Assembly (NCBI GenBank): GCA_003225655.1
Contig: QIAW01000492.1
Span: forward strand, 1 to 13,725
DNA length: 13,725 nucleotides
Source: Acidobacteriota bacterium
GTDB lineage: Bacteria; Acidobacteriota; Terriglobia; Terriglobales; Acidobacteriaceae
Direction: 5' to 3'
In this document: positions 13,204-13,725 of the stretch, piece by piece
Numbering within the stretch: position 1 is the stretch's first letter
Layout of the letters: each line of letters begins with the position of its first letter
Made by a program: the position numbers and the translations under genes
The notes under the pieces: model-generated
Databases searched by the model: none
What the model saw: only the letters and a program-made list of their open reading frames with translations
What the model was told of the DNA's origin: nothing

Positions 13204-13725
13204 ATGTCATCCATGAAAAGACTTTTCGCCCTGCTGTCGTTGTTCGCGGTCTCCATGGCATTGGCTACGCCAGCCGCGAAATCGCGCCCCTCTGCCACGC
13301 GCCCCTCTAATAAGAAGACCGCTCCAGCCCGGGACCGCAGTGCCGAAGCCATTCATCTGAATAATCTCGGCGCGGCCTACATGAACCAGCAGCAGTTCAA
13401 GCGCGCGCTCCAGCTTTTTTAGCAAGCCGCTGCGCTCGATGCGAAACTTGAAGCAACCAGGATAAACCAGGGCATCTCCTTGTTAAATTTGCAGCAGTAC
13501 GCAGCGGCGCTTTCCCTGCTCGAAAAGATCGTCAAAGATGACCCCGGCAACTCGCGTGCCTGGTATAACATCGGGCTTCTCTACAAGAACCAGGGAGACG
13601 CAACCATGTCCCTCGCTGCTTTTCAGCGTGCCGCCCAGCTCGTTCCCGATGATCCTGACGTTTTTTACTTTGTGGGACTGATGTTCTCCCAAAATGGCCA
13701 GCAGAAAGAGGCCATCGCCGCATTT
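13204..13725 (+). pseudogene. Exported TPR protein gene interrupted by an in-frame TAG (3' end beyond window)
   Basis: ATG at 13204 or, better, 13213 begins a signal peptide (M-K-R-L-F-A-L-L-S-L-F-A, then A-L-A before T-P-A-A). A basic linker follows, then a TPR unit (N-N-L-G-A-A-Y-M-N-Q-Q-Q-F-K-R-A-L-Q-L-F). TAG at 13420-13422 stops it after 72 codons. The same frame stays open to the last base and continues as clean TPR sequence: Q-A-A-A-L-D, then N-I-G-L-L-Y-K-N-Q-G-D, then F-Y-F-V-G-L-M-F-S-Q-N-G. The stop occupies a position normally held by Glu, Lys or Gln, each one base from TAG. No frame change is needed, so this is a point nonsense change, a sequencing error, or an amber read through. 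TAG ends another gene here normally (5438-5440), which argues against code reassignment. The TPR partner is unknown. Confidence 0.75.

Larger units (their letters stand above)
12991..13212. other. Divergent control region between the Rieske oxygenase and the TPR gene
   Basis: About 220 bases lie between two divergently read genes. The region holds three inverted repeats (13037-13048, 13064-13102, 13113-13131) and a candidate rightward promoter (13164-13192). I could not pick a convincing leftward promoter for the oxygenase; TACTAT, read on the minus strand inside the third repeat, is a possible -10 box, which would let a bound regulator block it. Confidence 0.5.

Noticed and set aside
13420..13422. 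TAG as evidence of an altered genetic code or pyrrolysine/selenocysteine-like recoding
   Set aside because: The second cytochrome gene ends normally with TAG, no recoding element is recognisable, and a single base change from a Glu, Lys or Gln codon is simpler.
1..13725. CRISPR arrays, tRNA genes, insertion sequences, prophage
   Set aside because: No regularly spaced repeats, no cloverleaf candidates, no transposase or integrase frames were seen by eye on either strand.

Overview
The window reads as a chromosomal stretch of a soil- or sediment-type Gram-negative bacterium, most likely Acidobacteriota. This rests on gene content: a pentahaem cytochrome with a TPR tail, translationally coupled to an FG-GAP/ASPIC-UnbV (CRTAC-type) protein, a pairing I associate with that phylum. 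It also rests on the moderately high GC and on a copy of the 'ACGGAGGC'-type dispersed repeat. No tRNA, rRNA, CRISPR array, transposase or phage gene is visible.

Region 1 (1-5440, + strand) is a tight gene string. It begins with a GMC-family flavoprotein dehydrogenase cut by the left edge, with a C-x5-C-x3-C cluster like the 3Fe-4S site of bacterial FAD-glucose dehydrogenase. An acetoacetate-decarboxylase-like protein follows. Then come two large exported proteins, each with one CxxCH haem site near the C-terminus, the second starting in an ATGA overlap. Together they look like a periplasmic oxidation module: substrate to FAD to Fe-S to c-type haem. The substrate is unknown.

Region 2 (5441-10363, + strand) starts after a 211-base gap with a candidate promoter. 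It encodes a 971-residue membrane protein (5 TM helices, five CxxCH motifs, a beta-rich region, TPRs) and, through an ATGA overlap, an exported seven-loop FG-GAP protein ending in ASPIC/UnbV. This may be the electron-transfer or surface-assembly partner of region 1, but that link is inferred from adjacency only.

Region 3 (10421-12990, - strand, convergent with region 2) is a two-gene unit: a Rieske oxygenase with the E-x2-H-x4-H site of the carnitine/quaternary-amine class, then an APC-superfamily permease starting at TTG 17 bases downstream. It suggests uptake plus oxidative attack on a small amine or amino-acid-like compound.

Region 4 (12991-13725) is a divergent control region with three inverted repeats, followed by the start of an exported TPR protein. 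Its reading frame is interrupted by one in-frame TAG after which the TPR sequence continues in the same frame. The gene runs off the right edge.
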